64,000 nt of DNA from an uncultured Bacilli bacterium (GCA_934140285.1 CAKPBI010000011.1:1-64000); one strand, 5' to 3'. Shown: positions 54,143 through 63,783, counted from the first letter of the stretch. Translations and numbers: made by a program. The notes: generated by a model not told the origin, from the sequence alone.

Positions 54143-54964
54143 ATGAAAAAATTTCTAAAAGGGATAATTATTGGAATAAGCAATGTCATTCCAGGTCTAT
54201 GTTCAGCAACTGTTGCTTTAATGTTGGGGATTTATGATGAATTATTAGGTAGTATTTTAGATTTATTAAGAATCAAAAAATGGAAACAAAACTTTGGTTT
54301 TTATTTAGGTATTCTTCTTGGAGTAGTTATCGGCGTAATTGGTTTAAGCAAACTTTATGCGTTAAATCCATTTTTATCAAATTTCATCTTTTTAGGTTTT
54401 GTTATTAGGTGTTATCCTTTAAGGATTAAAGATATGAAACCAAGACTTAATATTCTATGGTTTTTGTTAGGACTTTTGGTAGTCATCATTTCAACGATGC
54501 CCAAATATTTGATAAATTCAAATCCAGATGTAACTACCTTAAACTACCTTATTTTAATGATATCTGGTTTTGTTTCATCGCTTGCTTTAATCATGCCAGG
54601 AATTAGTGGAGCTTTATTACTCGTTATTTTTGGTGTGTATTTTCCCCTCCTTGATTTAATTAAAACGATAATTGTAGATCTTATTACTAAAAAAATGGTT
54701 GTTTTTTCAAATGTAATTCCTTTAATAATATTTGGAATATGCTTTTTAATAGGATTATTATTTGGTTCTTTTATCATAAAACGAGCTTTAGATAAAAATC
54801 CCGGGGAATTTAATACTTTGATTAACGGTATGATTTTAGGAACCATCATTAATTTAATATTAGAACTTCCTAGTTTTAACCCGACAATAATCAATGTCAT
54901 TATTAGTCTTAGTATTATGGTAATAATTGTTTTTATTAAATTTAAGAGGTCCCAAATTAACTAA
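54143..54964 (+). CDS. DUF368 membrane protein (PopT-type polyprenyl-phosphate transporter)
   Basis: The 273-aa protein has about nine hydrophobic helices and the two family repeats (ISNVIPGLCSATVALMLGIY and ALIMPGISGALLLVIFGVYF). Family members recycle undecaprenyl phosphate across the membrane for cell-wall synthesis. The first motif has CSAT in place of the frequent SGGT. ATG 54143 is chosen over a GTG at 54134 that crowds the Shine-Dalgarno. It is divergent from the aro operon and 82 bases before truB. Confidence 0.85.
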   Translation: MKKFLKGIIIGISNVIPGLCSATVALMLGIYDELLGSILDLLRIKKWKQNFGFYLGILLGVVIGVIGLSKLYALNPFLSNFIFLGFVIRCYPLRIKDMKPRLNILWFLLGLLVVIISTMPKYLINSNPDVTTLNYLILMISGFVSSLALIMPGISGALLLVIFGVYFPLLDLIKTIIVDLITKKMVVFSNVIPLIIFGICFLIGLLFGSFIIKRALDKNPGEFNTLINGMILGTIINLILELPSFNPTIINVIISLSIMVIIVFIKFKRSQIN

Positions 54965-55046
54965 ATAAGATAATAATCAACCATTATAATTGAATAAAAT
55001 TAGGTTTTAGTATATAATAATAAAAGTTAAAGAAAGGGTGATACTG

Positions 55047-55934
55047 ATGGATGGCTTAATTGTTGTTAATAAACCAGCAGGGATAACTAGCCATGATGTA
55101 GTTAATAAAATCCGCCGTATATTTAATACTAAGCAAGTAGGTCATCTTGGTACCCTTGATCCGCTGGCGACTGGAGTGTTGGTGGTTGCCTTAAACAAAG
55201 CAACTAAGCTTGTGCCTTACTTAGAAAATGTTACCAAAGAGTATGTAGTAGAGGCAACCATTGGTCTTGAAAGTGACACCTTTGATAGTCTTGGGGTAAT
55301 TACAAAACGAGTAAAGCCTACAAATATTACCGAGGAAATTATTGATAAGACACTTGAATCCTTTTTAGGAGTAAGTGAACAAACTCCTCCGATTTATTCG
55401 GCTATTAAAGTAAATGGTAAAAAGCTTTATGAATACGCAAGAAATAATAAAGAAGTAGAAATTCCCCAAAGAACAATTGAAATTCTTGATATCAAAAGAC
55501 CAACTCCCTTAATTGAAGATGGTGATACTATTAAGTTTTCATTTAAAGTTGTTGTCTCCAAAGGAACTTACATCAGAAGCTTAGTCTATGACTTTGGCCA
55601 AAAACTAGGAGTTCCCGCTCTAATGAGCGCGCTTGAAAGAACTAGAAATGGGGTATTCAGTATTTCCTCATCATCGACGATTTCAGATATTGAAGAAGGA
55701 AACTATCAAATTATCAGTATGCTTGAGGCTTTAAGTGATTATAAGGTTATTGATAATGATGAATGTTACCAAAAAGCTAAAAATGGTATGAAGATTTCAC
55801 CAAGAGTAGTAAAAGAAATCTTAAATGATACGCCATCTTTGATTGTAATTAAACATGAAGATAAACTAATTGGAATTTACCAACTTGATCAAGAAATTAA
55901 TGGGTATGTGGCAGGTAGAATATGGAACTATTAA
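55047..55934 (+). CDS. truB: tRNA pseudouridine synthase B
   Basis: The enzyme makes pseudouridine-55 in the T-loop of tRNAs. The 295-aa protein has GLIVVNKPAGITSHDVVNKI, GHLGTLDPLATGVLVVAL (catalytic Asp in GTLDP), YSAIKVNGKKLYEYAR and GTYIRSLVYDFG. ATG 55047 follows aaaggg by 8 bases. It overlaps ribF by 13 bases, the order seen in Bacillus. Confidence 0.96.
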   Translation: MDGLIVVNKPAGITSHDVVNKIRRIFNTKQVGHLGTLDPLATGVLVVALNKATKLVPYLENVTKEYVVEATIGLESDTFDSLGVITKRVKPTNITEEIIDKTLESFLGVSEQTPPIYSAIKVNGKKLYEYARNNKEVEIPQRTIEILDIKRPTPLIEDGDTIKFSFKVVVSKGTYIRSLVYDFGQKLGVPALMSALERTRNGVFSISSSSTISDIEEGNYQIISMLEALSDYKVIDNDECYQKAKNGMKISPRVVKEILNDTPSLIVIKHEDKLIGIYQLDQEINGYVAGRIWNY

Positions 55935-56854
55935 AATTTGAAGAATATGTAACAAGGAAACATCACGAAGGTCTTTCTGCTGCCATCGGTGAGTTTGATG
56001 GCTTTCATCTTGCTCATCAAGCCCTCCTTGACAAGACATTAAAGATAAGTAAAGAAAACACCTTGAAAAGTGCGGTCATTACCTTTGATCCCCACCCTGA
56101 TACAGTCATTAATCCAAATATTACTCCATCTTGTATTATGAGTATTAATGATAAGGCTGAATATTTGGAAAAACGAGGATTTGATTATTTAATAATTATT
56201 CATTTTACAAAAGAGGTAATGAAAACATCGCCTGCTGATTTTGTAAAACGATATCTTTTAGACATCAATGTAAAGGAAGTAGTAGTAGGCTTTGACTTTT
56301 CCTTTGGCTTTAAAGGAATGGGAAAAGCTGAAAACATTAAAGACCTATCAAAGGGAATCTTGAATGTCCATATCATTAATGAAATTAAATATCAAAATGA
56401 TAAGATGGGATCAACCTTAATTAGAAAATTACTCCATGAAGGAAATGTTGAAGAAGTAACTAAAATCTTAGGTCGCCCTTTCACGGTCAAAGGTTTGGTT
56501 GAAAGAGGAAGAGGGGTAGGTACAACCATTAATCTTCCGACCGCCAACATTAGCTTAAAAGCAAATTATGAAGAATTAAAGATTGGTGTATATGGAGTTA
56601 TCGTTACCTACCATGATAAAAAATACCTAGGTATTGCTAACTACGGCAATAATCCATCTTTCAATTATAAAGAAAAAGCCATATTAGAAGTTAATATCCT
56701 AGATTTTGATGAAAATCTCTATGGTAATGAAATTACAATTTCTTTTATGCTTTATTTAAGAGAGGAAATGGTTTTTCCTTCTAAAGAATGTTTCTTATCA
56801 CAAATAAACATTGATAAAGAAAAAACAATAAAGTTACTATCTAAATATCTATAA
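55922..56854 (+). CDS. ribF: Bifunctional riboflavin kinase / FAD synthetase
   Basis: The 310-aa protein has an N-terminal FMN adenylyltransferase (GEFDGFHLAHQALLDK in place of the common GxFDGxHxGHQ, FDPHPD, VVVGFDFSFGFKGMG) and a C-terminal riboflavin kinase (RGRGVGTTINLPTANI with the conserved PTAN, and GIANYGNNPSF). It makes FMN and FAD from riboflavin. A terminator follows. In Bacillus rpsO comes next; here two ATPase genes intervene. Confidence 0.95.
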   Translation: MELLKFEEYVTRKHHEGLSAAIGEFDGFHLAHQALLDKTLKISKENTLKSAVITFDPHPDTVINPNITPSCIMSINDKAEYLEKRGFDYLIIIHFTKEVMKTSPADFVKRYLLDINVKEVVVGFDFSFGFKGMGKAENIKDLSKGILNVHIINEIKYQNDKMGSTLIRKLLHEGNVEEVTKILGRPFTVKGLVERGRGVGTTINLPTANISLKANYEELKIGVYGVIVTYHDKKYLGIANYGNNPSFNYKEKAILEVNILDFDENLYGNEITISFMLYLREEMVFPSKECFLSQINIDKEKTIKLLSKYL

Positions 56855-56888
56855 AACTATTTTTGATTTTACAAAAATAGTTTTTTTC
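56853..56888 (+). terminator. Terminator of truB-ribF
   Basis: Stem aaaactattttt / aaaaatagtttt with an 8-base loop and T run. Confidence 0.85.
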
Positions 56889-56946
56889 TTGTATTTACTT
56901 ACATAAATTAACAAAAAATGACATTTTCATTTCGCAAATTTAAAAA

Positions 56947-56975
56947 TTGACAAAAAATGCGAAATATGATATAAT
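56947..56975 (+). promoter_or_regulatory. Perfect consensus promoter of ATPase gene 1
   Basis: TTGACA (56947-56952), 17-base spacer, TATAAT (56970-56975), with TG at 56967-56968 giving an extended -10. Confidence 0.9.
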
Positions 56976-56993
56976 TATCACGAGGTGGTAATT

Positions 56994-58190
56994 TTGAAGA
57001 TAATTACAAGAGATAGATATTTAAATCGTTTGGTAAATGTAATGAATACTCCTGATATTAAGGTAATTACGGGAGTCAGACGTTCAGGAAAATCTAAATT
57101 GATGGATGCTTTTATAGAACTGTTGGAAAAACAAGAAGATAACAATATAATAAGAATTAAATTAAATCTTAAATCTTTTGAAAAATTAAAAAATCCTGAT
57201 GAATTATACAATTATGTAGAAAGTAACTATAAAGAAAATTATAATAACTATCTTTTAATTGATGAAATTCAACTTTGTAATAATTTTGAATCAATAATCA
57301 ATAGTCTTCATGAAGAGGAAAAGTTTGATATTTACTTAACTGGTTCAAATGCTTTTTTACTATCTAGCAATCTTGCGACATTGTTTGGAGGAAGAGTATT
57401 TGAAATTAATATGTTTCCTTTTTCATTTGAAGAATATCGAAAGTATTACCCAGACAATGATATTGACCAAGCTTTTGAGGAGTATTTTTTAAAAGGTGGA
57501 ATGTCTGGATCATATTTATATAATAATAAAGAAGATGCCATTAATTATATAAATAATATTTTAAAAAGTACAATTACTAAAGATATTATAACAAAATATA
57601 AAGTTGAAAATCCTTTATTATTAAGTATGATTGAAGATTTTTTGATGGATAATTTAGGTAGTAAAACATCAATAAGAAACATCGCTAATAAACTTACAGC
57701 CAACACCTATAAAACAAATGATAAAACAGTAGGAGCTTATATTGATTATTTATGTAAATCTTTCTTATTTTACCCTTTTACTAGATATGATATAAAAGGA
57801 AAGAAATATCTTGAATCAGATAAAAAATATTATTTAGTTGATTTATCATTTAGATATGCAAAACTTGGAACTAAGTATATAGATTATGGCTATCTATATG
57901 AAAACTTAGTTGCAATGGAGCTTTTAAGACGTGGTTTTGAAGTATATGTGGGAGTTTTGTTTGATAAAGAAGTAGATTTTGTTGCGGTAAAACAGGGAGA
58001 AAAAACATACATTCAAGTTTGTGACGATATCACTAATAAAACAACCTTTGAACGTGAGGTAGGCCCCTTACTTTCAATTAGAGATGCTTTTCCTAAAATG
58101 ATAATTGCTAGGACCAAACATCCAAAAAGTCAATATGAAGGAATTAAAATTATTGATATAGCTAGATGGTTAAGTCATGATGAAGAGTAG
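56994..58190 (+). CDS. AAA/DUF4143-family ATPase 1
   Basis: The 398-aa protein has a P-loop ATPase N-half (Walker A GVRRSGKS at 27-34, Walker B LLIDEIQ, sensor LTGSNAFLLS) and a C-terminal DUF4143 domain with RGFEVYVGVLFDKEVDFVAV followed by YIQV. Proteins of this family are common, mobile and poorly understood, with links to toxin-antitoxin or defence proposed. It starts with TTG, 5 bases after gaggtgg. It is paralogous to the next gene and sits within the otherwise conserved ribF-rpsO neighbourhood. Confidence 0.87.
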   Translation: MKIITRDRYLNRLVNVMNTPDIKVITGVRRSGKSKLMDAFIELLEKQEDNNIIRIKLNLKSFEKLKNPDELYNYVESNYKENYNNYLLIDEIQLCNNFESIINSLHEEEKFDIYLTGSNAFLLSSNLATLFGGRVFEINMFPFSFEEYRKYYPDNDIDQAFEEYFLKGGMSGSYLYNNKEDAINYINNILKSTITKDIITKYKVENPLLLSMIEDFLMDNLGSKTSIRNIANKLTANTYKTNDKTVGAYIDYLCKSFLFYPFTRYDIKGKKYLESDKKYYLVDLSFRYAKLGTKYIDYGYLYENLVAMELLRRGFEVYVGVLFDKEVDFVAVKQGEKTYIQVCDDITNKTTFEREVGPLLSIRDAFPKMIIARTKHPKSQYEGIKIIDIARWLSHDEE

Positions 58191-58257
58191 ATAATTAATT
58201 TTCTAGTGAAAATTTTTGCGAGTATATAGATATTTTTTCACTTGGGAGGACAATAAC

Positions 58258-59511
58258 ATGGAAATAAAACGTGATATTTACTTAATTAAATTAATCTCAC
58301 ATATGCATAATGGCATGATTAAAGTAATCACTGGAATATACCATTGTGGTAAATCATATTTACTATTTAAACTATTTTATGATTATCTTATTTCTTCTGG
58401 TATTAAAGAAGAACAAATCATAAGACTTGCTTTAGATGATAGACGAAATAAAAAATATCGTAATCCCGATGAATTATGTAATTATGTTTATAACTTAGTC
58501 AATGATGATCATATGCATTACATCTTGCTTGATGAAGTTCAATTTGTTGATGAATTTGAAGATGTACTAAATAGTTTTCTTCATGTTAAGAATGTTGATG
58601 TTTATGTAACAGGAAGTAATGCTAAATTCTTATCTAAAGATATTATTACAGAATTTAGAGGCCGTGGTGATCAAATTCATATTCAACCATTAACGTTTGC
58701 TGAATTTTTCTCAGTATATGGTGACAGTAAAGAAGAAGCATGGAAAGAGTATATTGAATATGGTGGCTTGCCAAAAATTATTGATTTTAAAACTCATAAA
58801 GAGAAAATTGATTATTTGAATAATATATTTTCAGAAACTTATATTAAAGATATAACCTCAAGATATAAAATTAAGAATGAACCAGAATTAGAAGAATTAC
58901 TTGATATTTTAGCTTCATCAATTGGTTCTGCTACTAACCCTAAAAAATTATCTGATACTTTTAAAAGTGTAAAAAACATATCCATTCATTCTTTGACTTT
59001 AAAAAAATATATAGATTATCTAACTGATGCTTTCATTATTTCTCAAGCAAAAAGATATGATGTTAAAGGTAAAAAATACATTAATACGCCAGCTAAATAT
59101 TATTTTGTAGATTTAGGATTGAGAAATGCAAGACTAAACTTTAGACAATTAGAGGAATCTCATTTAATGGAAAATGTTATTTACAATGAATTAATAGCAA
59201 GAGGCTTTTCTGTAGATGTTGGGGTGGTGGAAGTAAATAGTAAAAATAAAAATGGTAATTTTTCGATTAAGCAACTTGAAGTTGATTTTGTATGTAACTC
59301 AGGAGATAAACGTTATTATGTTCAATCGGCTTTAACGATGCCTACAAGAGAAAAAACAATTCAAGAACAAAGACCATTAATGAATATTAATGATTCATTT
59401 AAAAAGATAATTATTGTAAAAGATGTCATTTCTTCATGGTATACAGAAGAAGGTATCTTAATTGTTAGTTTATTCGACTTTTTACTTAATCCAGATGTTT
59501 TCAATTATTAA
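58258..59511 (+). CDS. AAA/DUF4143-family ATPase 2
   Basis: The 417-aa paralogue of the preceding protein has Walker A GIYHCGKS (26-33, with the usual RRxGKS replaced), Walker B ILLDEVQ, VTGSNAKFLS, and a DUF4143 end with LEVDFVCNSGDKRYYVQS. ATG 58258 follows gggagga. The two genes are 67 bases apart on the same strand, and similarity between them looks distant except in the motifs, so the duplication is old or the genes arrived separately. Function unknown. Confidence 0.87.
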   Translation: MEIKRDIYLIKLISHMHNGMIKVITGIYHCGKSYLLFKLFYDYLISSGIKEEQIIRLALDDRRNKKYRNPDELCNYVYNLVNDDHMHYILLDEVQFVDEFEDVLNSFLHVKNVDVYVTGSNAKFLSKDIITEFRGRGDQIHIQPLTFAEFFSVYGDSKEEAWKEYIEYGGLPKIIDFKTHKEKIDYLNNIFSETYIKDITSRYKIKNEPELEELLDILASSIGSATNPKKLSDTFKSVKNISIHSLTLKKYIDYLTDAFIISQAKRYDVKGKKYINTPAKYYFVDLGLRNARLNFRQLEESHLMENVIYNELIARGFSVDVGVVEVNSKNKNGNFSIKQLEVDFVCNSGDKRYYVQSALTMPTREKTIQEQRPLMNINDSFKKIIIVKDVISSWYTEEGILIVSLFDFLLNPDVFNY

Positions 59512-59537
59512 GATATTAATCCGCTATATCATATAAT

Positions 59538-59566
59538 TTGCAAAAAAAGATGTTTTGGTGTATAAT
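59538..59566 (+). promoter_or_regulatory. Promoter of rpsO
   Basis: TTGCAA (59538-59543), 17-base spacer, TATAAT (59561-59566). Confidence 0.7.
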
Positions 59567-59571
59567 ATGTA

Positions 59572-59653
59572 TGACCTATTGCTAGGATTTACGAGTCTTC
59601 CTGACGTATTTCATGGAATTAGGTAACTATTATGATATAAGGAGGAAATAACA
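59572..59653 (+). promoter_or_regulatory. rpsO leader with possible S15-binding structure
   Basis: The leader of about 80 bases can fold with an outer pair accta / taggt enclosing an inner hairpin tac..gtc / gac.gta (about 59590-59610), ending in the aaggagg Shine-Dalgarno. S15 represses its own mRNA through a structured leader in several bacteria. Whether this leader belongs to a known class is not decided here. Confidence 0.45.
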
Positions 59654-59926
59654 ATGGCTTGCATTAACAAAGAAGAAAAAGCCGCTATTATTGCTAATTT
59701 TGCAAGAGCAGAAGGTGACACTGGTTCAGCTGAAGTTCAAATTGCGATTTTAACTGCAGAAATCAACAAACTAAATGAACATTTAAAAGTTCATACTCAT
59801 GATTTCCATTCTCGTCGTGGTTTGTTAAAGAAAATCGGTCATCGTCGTAACTTACTAAACTACTTAAAGAGTAAAGATGTACAACGTTACCGTGAACTTA
59901 TTGCCAAATTAGGATTAAGAAAGTAG
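59654..59926 (+). CDS. rpsO: 30S ribosomal protein S15
   Basis: The 90-aa protein has the S15 signature GDTGSAEVQIAILTAEINKL and HTHDFHSRRGLLKKIGHRRN followed by LLNYL, binding the central domain of 16S rRNA. It precedes pnp, as in Bacillus and many others. A strong aaggagg precedes ATG. Confidence 0.97.
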   Translation: MACINKEEKAAIIANFARAEGDTGSAEVQIAILTAEINKLNEHLKVHTHDFHSRRGLLKKIGHRRNLLNYLKSKDVQRYRELIAKLGLRK

Positions 59927-59930
59927 TACT

Positions 59931-59956
59931 AAAGGGCACTTATGTGCCCTTTATCA
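59931..59956 (+). terminator. Hairpin after rpsO
   Basis: Nine-base perfect stem aaagggcac / gtgcccttt with a ttat loop; the T run is poor, so termination may be partial or this may be a processing site before pnp. Confidence 0.6.
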
Positions 59957-60052
59957 CTATTAGAAAATTAATTTATAGTACATCATTTTTGTATTATAAT
60001 TGAAGATATACTGAATAATAATAAAGAATAGAAATAATAAAAGGAGAAAGAT

Positions 60053-62323
60053 ATGGAAAAACAAATTTTTGAATATTCTCATCGCGGACGTAAAATTGTT
60101 GTTGAAATTGGTGAACTCGCAAAACAAGCTCATGGAGCATGTCTTGTAAGATATAATGATACAGCTGTTTTAAGTACAGCCGTTGGAAGTGATAAAGCTA
60201 TGGACACTGATTTCTTCCCACTTACTGTATTATATCAAGAAAGATTATATGCAGCTGGAAAGATTCCTGGTGGATTCTTAAAAAGAGAAGGTCGTCCTAC
60301 TGAACATGAAACTTTAGTTTCTCGTTTAATTGACCGTCCTATTAGACCTTTATTCCAAGATGGATTTAGAAATGAAGTACAAGTAGTTAATATGGTAATG
60401 TGTGCAAATCCTGATTACTCATCTGCGATGGCCGCAATGTTAGGTTCAAGTATTGCTCTTTGTATTTCAAACATTCCATTTGAAGGTCCGATTGCGGGTG
60501 TTATGGTTGGTAGAGTTAATGGTGAACTTGTAATTAACCCAACTGTGGAAGAAATGGAAAAATCAGATATTAATTTAACACTTGCGGGTACTGCTAAAGC
60601 TATTAATATGGTTGAAGCTGGTTCAAAACAAGTATCAGAAGAAGATATGTTAGAAGCTTTAATGTTTGGTCATGAAGAAATTAAACGTCTTTGTGCATTT
60701 GAAGAAGAAATTATTAAAGCATGTGGTAAAGAAAAGAAGACAGTTGATTTATTCAAGATTCCTGAAGATCTTGATAAAGCAGTACGTGAAGTTGCTGAGC
60801 CTGAATTGATTCCTGCTATTTCAACTCACGAAAAGAAAGCTCGAGAAGCTGCGATTGATGCGGTTAACGAAAAAACTCGTGTACACTTCATGGAAAAGTT
60901 TATGGCTGACCCTAATATGTCAAAAGAAGATTGTGAAAAGAATATGATTTATGTAAATATGATTCTTGAACACATTCTTGCAGAAGAAGTTAGAAGATTA
61001 ATCACTAACGATAAGATTAGACCTGATGGAAGAGCAATCGATGAAATCAGACCACTTTCTTCACGTGTTGATATCTTTGAACGTACGCATGGTTCTGCAT
61101 TATTTACAAGAGGTCAAACTCAAAGTTTATCAACGGTAACTCTTGGCTCACTTAATGAATTCCAAATCATTGATGGCTTAGGTGTTGAAGAAGGTAAACG
61201 TTTCATGTTACATTACAACTTCCCTCAATTTTCTGTAGGATCAACTGGTAAATATGGCTCACCTGGACGTCGTGAAATAGGTCATGGTGCTCTTGGTGAA
61301 AGATCACTTGCTCAAGTTATTCCTTCAGAAGAAGAATTCCCATATACAATTCGTGTTGTAAGTGAAATCCTTGAATCTAATGGTTCATCATCTCAAGCAT
61401 CTATTTGTGCTGGTACTCTTGCTTTAATGGCAGCAGGGGTTCCAATTAAAGCTCCAGTTGCTGGTATCGCAATGGGATTAATTAGTGAAGATGATGAATG
61501 TTCTAAATATACAATTTTAACTGATATCCAAGGCCTTGAAGATCACTATGGTGATATGGACTTTAAAGTATCTGGTACAAGAGAAGGTATCACTGCTTTA
61601 CAAATGGATATTAAAATTAAAGGTATTACTAAAGAAATCTTAAAAGAAGCTTTAGCCCAAGCTAAAAAAGGTCGTATGCAAATCCTAGATCATATGGCAA
61701 CAACTATCAAAGAAGTTCGCCCTACTTTAAGTCCTTATGCACCTAAAGTTAAGATGATCCGCATCAACCCAGATAAGATTCGTGATGTTATTGGTAGCGG
61801 TGGTAAAGTTATCCAAGAAATCATTGAAAAATGTAATAACGTTAAGATTGATATCGAACAAGATGGTCGTGTATTTGTAATGCATTCTGAACAAGAATGG
61901 ATTGACAAGGCAGTCAAAATCATTGAAGACATTACACGTGTACCAGTAGTTGGTGAAATCTATCCAGTTAAAGTTGTTAAAATTATGGACTTTGGTGCTT
62001 TCTGTGAACTATGGCCTGGATGTGAAGGTCTATGTCATATTTCTGCTCTTGATACTAAACGTGTTAATAAAGTAGAAGATGTCGTTCATGAAGGTGATGA
62101 AATTGTGGTTAAACTTCTAAAGATTGATGAAAAAGGTAAACTTGTTTTATCACGTAAAGCCTTACTTCAAAAACCTGAAAGAGAAGAGAAGAAAGAAGTA
62201 AAAGACGAAAATTCGGAAGAAGTTAAAGACACCCCTGTTGAGGAAAATACAGAAAAAGAAGAACAAACTGAAGCTCCAAAGCCAAAAAGAACTTATAAAA
62301 GAAAGAAATCTACAGAGGAATAA
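60053..62323 (+). CDS. pnp: Polyribonucleotide nucleotidyltransferase (PNPase)
   Basis: The 3'-5' phosphorolytic exoribonuclease has 756 aa. In order: RNase PH domain 1, alpha-helical linker, RNase PH domain 2 (RGQTQSLSTVTLGSLNEFQI; catalytic region DIQGLEDHYGDMDFKVSGT), KH domain (IRDVIGSGGKVIQEI) and S1 domain (GEIYPVKVVKIMDFGAFCEL). The last 45 residues are a charged Lys/Glu tail. It starts after aaaggag and is followed 2 bases later by the DegV gene. Confidence 0.97.
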   Translation: MEKQIFEYSHRGRKIVVEIGELAKQAHGACLVRYNDTAVLSTAVGSDKAMDTDFFPLTVLYQERLYAAGKIPGGFLKREGRPTEHETLVSRLIDRPIRPLFQDGFRNEVQVVNMVMCANPDYSSAMAAMLGSSIALCISNIPFEGPIAGVMVGRVNGELVINPTVEEMEKSDINLTLAGTAKAINMVEAGSKQVSEEDMLEALMFGHEEIKRLCAFEEEIIKACGKEKKTVDLFKIPEDLDKAVREVAEPELIPAISTHEKKAREAAIDAVNEKTRVHFMEKFMADPNMSKEDCEKNMIYVNMILEHILAEEVRRLITNDKIRPDGRAIDEIRPLSSRVDIFERTHGSALFTRGQTQSLSTVTLGSLNEFQIIDGLGVEEGKRFMLHYNFPQFSVGSTGKYGSPGRREIGHGALGERSLAQVIPSEEEFPYTIRVVSEILESNGSSSQASICAGTLALMAAGVPIKAPVAGIAMGLISEDDECSKYTILTDIQGLEDHYGDMDFKVSGTREGITALQMDIKIKGITKEILKEALAQAKKGRMQILDHMATTIKEVRPTLSPYAPKVKMIRINPDKIRDVIGSGGKVIQEIIEKCNNVKIDIEQDGRVFVMHSEQEWIDKAVKIIEDITRVPVVGEIYPVKVVKIMDFGAFCELWPGCEGLCHISALDTKRVNKVEDVVHEGDEIVVKLLKIDEKGKLVLSRKALLQKPEREEKKEVKDENSEEVKDTPVEENTEKEEQTEAPKPKRTYKRKKSTEE

Positions 62324-62325
62324 TT

Positions 62326-63201
62326 ATGAAAATAGGTATAACTGCTGATTGTAGTTCTGGTCTGGAATATGCTCCATTCAAACATAATATTAAAATTACA
62401 AGAACAACTATTCATTTTGGTGATAAAGAATTAGTTGATGGTATTGACGTTACAGCTGATGAGTTTTATAAAAAACTAGCAGAAACTGATATTGTTCCAT
62501 CAACAAGTGCTCCAACTCCAGAAGAAATTATCAGATGTGCTGAAGAATACAAAAAAGAAGGATGTGACACTGTCATTCACTTCCCAATCTCATTTGGTCT
62601 TTCTGCTTATGGTGAAAACCTTAAAGCAGTAGGTAGTGAATACTTTGAGGATATTAACTTCCATGTATTTGACTGCCATACCGCATGTGTGATGGAAGGT
62701 TATACTGCTCACTATGCAGAAATCTTAGCGAACAAAGGCTATAATGTTGAAGAAATATTTGCTGAATGTGAAAAACTAGCTGATCAATCAAGAACTTACT
62801 TTCTAGTTGATGATTTAAAATATCTAGTTAAAAATGGAAGACTAAACGCAGTATCTGGTTTTATCGGTGGGTTAATGAAAATTAAACCAATCCTAAAATT
62901 AGGTAAACCAACAGGTACTATTGACGTATTTGAAAAAGTAAGAACTCATGTAAAAGCAATTGATAGAATGATTGAAATTGTTTTAAATGAAACTAAAGAT
63001 GCCAAAAATGTTATTTTTGTTGTACAACATACTAATAGATATGATGATGCGGTAAAACTAGCAGAAAGAATTAAGGGCATCTATAAAAACGCTGAACGTA
63101 TTGAAATTACAACGGTAACTCCAACCGTTGGATGTCATATCGGTAATGGCGTTTTAAGTATTGGTTACTTAATAACTGATGGCTTAAAAGAAAAAATCTA
63201 A
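62326..63201 (+). CDS. DegV family fatty-acid-binding protein
   Basis: The 291-aa protein has the DegV layout: an N-terminal TADCSSG, then STSAPTPEEIIRCAEEYKKE, the SxGLS-type segment SFGLSAYGENLKAV, DCHTACVMEGYTA, and YLVKNGRLNAVSGFIG. In Gram-positives such FakB-type proteins bind fatty acids for the kinase FakA. No FakA gene is in the window, so the substrate role is inferred from family. It sits 2 bases after pnp. Confidence 0.9.
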   Translation: MKIGITADCSSGLEYAPFKHNIKITRTTIHFGDKELVDGIDVTADEFYKKLAETDIVPSTSAPTPEEIIRCAEEYKKEGCDTVIHFPISFGLSAYGENLKAVGSEYFEDINFHVFDCHTACVMEGYTAHYAEILANKGYNVEEIFAECEKLADQSRTYFLVDDLKYLVKNGRLNAVSGFIGGLMKIKPILKLGKPTGTIDVFEKVRTHVKAIDRMIEIVLNETKDAKNVIFVVQHTNRYDDAVKLAERIKGIYKNAERIEITTVTPTVGCHIGNGVLSIGYLITDGLKEKI

Positions 63202-63207
63202 ATAAAA

Positions 63208-63563
63208 GTATAAAATATCGGGTAATCGAGCACATGTAGATGTGTTAGGAAAGTCCATACTAGCACAGACTGAGATGTCTGTAGTGTTTGTGCCTAACGA
63301 AAAAATAAGTTAGGGCACCAGCGATGGTGACGGCGAATGAAACCTAAAGATTTATCCATGGTGTAGTTCCTAAGGTGCCACAGAGACGAGATTCTTTGGA
63401 AACAAAGAAGTGGAACGGGTAAACCCCTCAAGCTAGCAACCCAAATTTTGGTAGGGGCATGACGCGAGAAGGAAATGAACTTACTCAAGTTACAGTGAAA
63501 ACTGAGATAAATGATTACCAACAAGAAATTGTTACAGAATATGGCTTACAGATATTTTATCAG
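63208..63563 (+). ncRNA. rnpB: RNase P RNA, type B
   Basis: Catalytic RNA of tRNA 5' maturation. Landmarks are in the Bacillus type B order: gggtaatcg, taggaaagtccatact, gcacagactgagatgtctgt and agtgtttgtgcctaacg. Next come gtgccacagagacgag, ggtaaacccctc, caacccaaattttggtaggg and atggcttacag. Helix P1 pairs taaaatatc (63211-63219) with gatatttta (63551-63559), which fixes both ends. A strong terminator follows. Open frames over this gene are not coding. Confidence 0.95.
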
Positions 63564-63572
63564 GAGAAGAAC

Positions 63573-63606
63573 AAGAGTATTAGATTTTCTAATGCTCTTT
63601 TTATAT
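63573..63606 (+). terminator. Terminator of rnpB
   Basis: Stem agagtattag / ctaatgctct (one wobble) followed by T run. Confidence 0.9.
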
Positions 63607-63698
63607 ATTTTTTATTAAAATATGTGAAAAAATCACAAATAATATAGTGATTAATATTTAAAATATTGCATATAATAAAAAAGAAGTGATTTTATCAC

Positions 63699-63727
63699 TT
63701 GACAGATATTTAATAAAGGAGTATAAT
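63699..63727 (+). promoter_or_regulatory. Perfect consensus promoter of the AAA ATPase gene
   Basis: TTGACA (63699-63704), 17-base spacer, TATAAT (63722-63727). Confidence 0.9.
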
Positions 63728-63783
63728 GTATGTGTATTGATAATTCTCAATGTTTTTTAAATAATAATAAGGAAGGTGAAAGA

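Noticed and set aside
56947..56975. Perfect TTGACA-17-TATAAT promoter as a sign of foreign DNA
   Set aside because: The same perfect promoter occurs before the ZIP gene, the YbjN-like pair and the right-edge ATPase, so it is ordinary for this genome.
63294..63647. Open frames on both strands over the RNase P RNA
   Set aside because: They lie within rnpB or its terminator, which has every type B landmark; no Shine-Dalgarno or family similarity.
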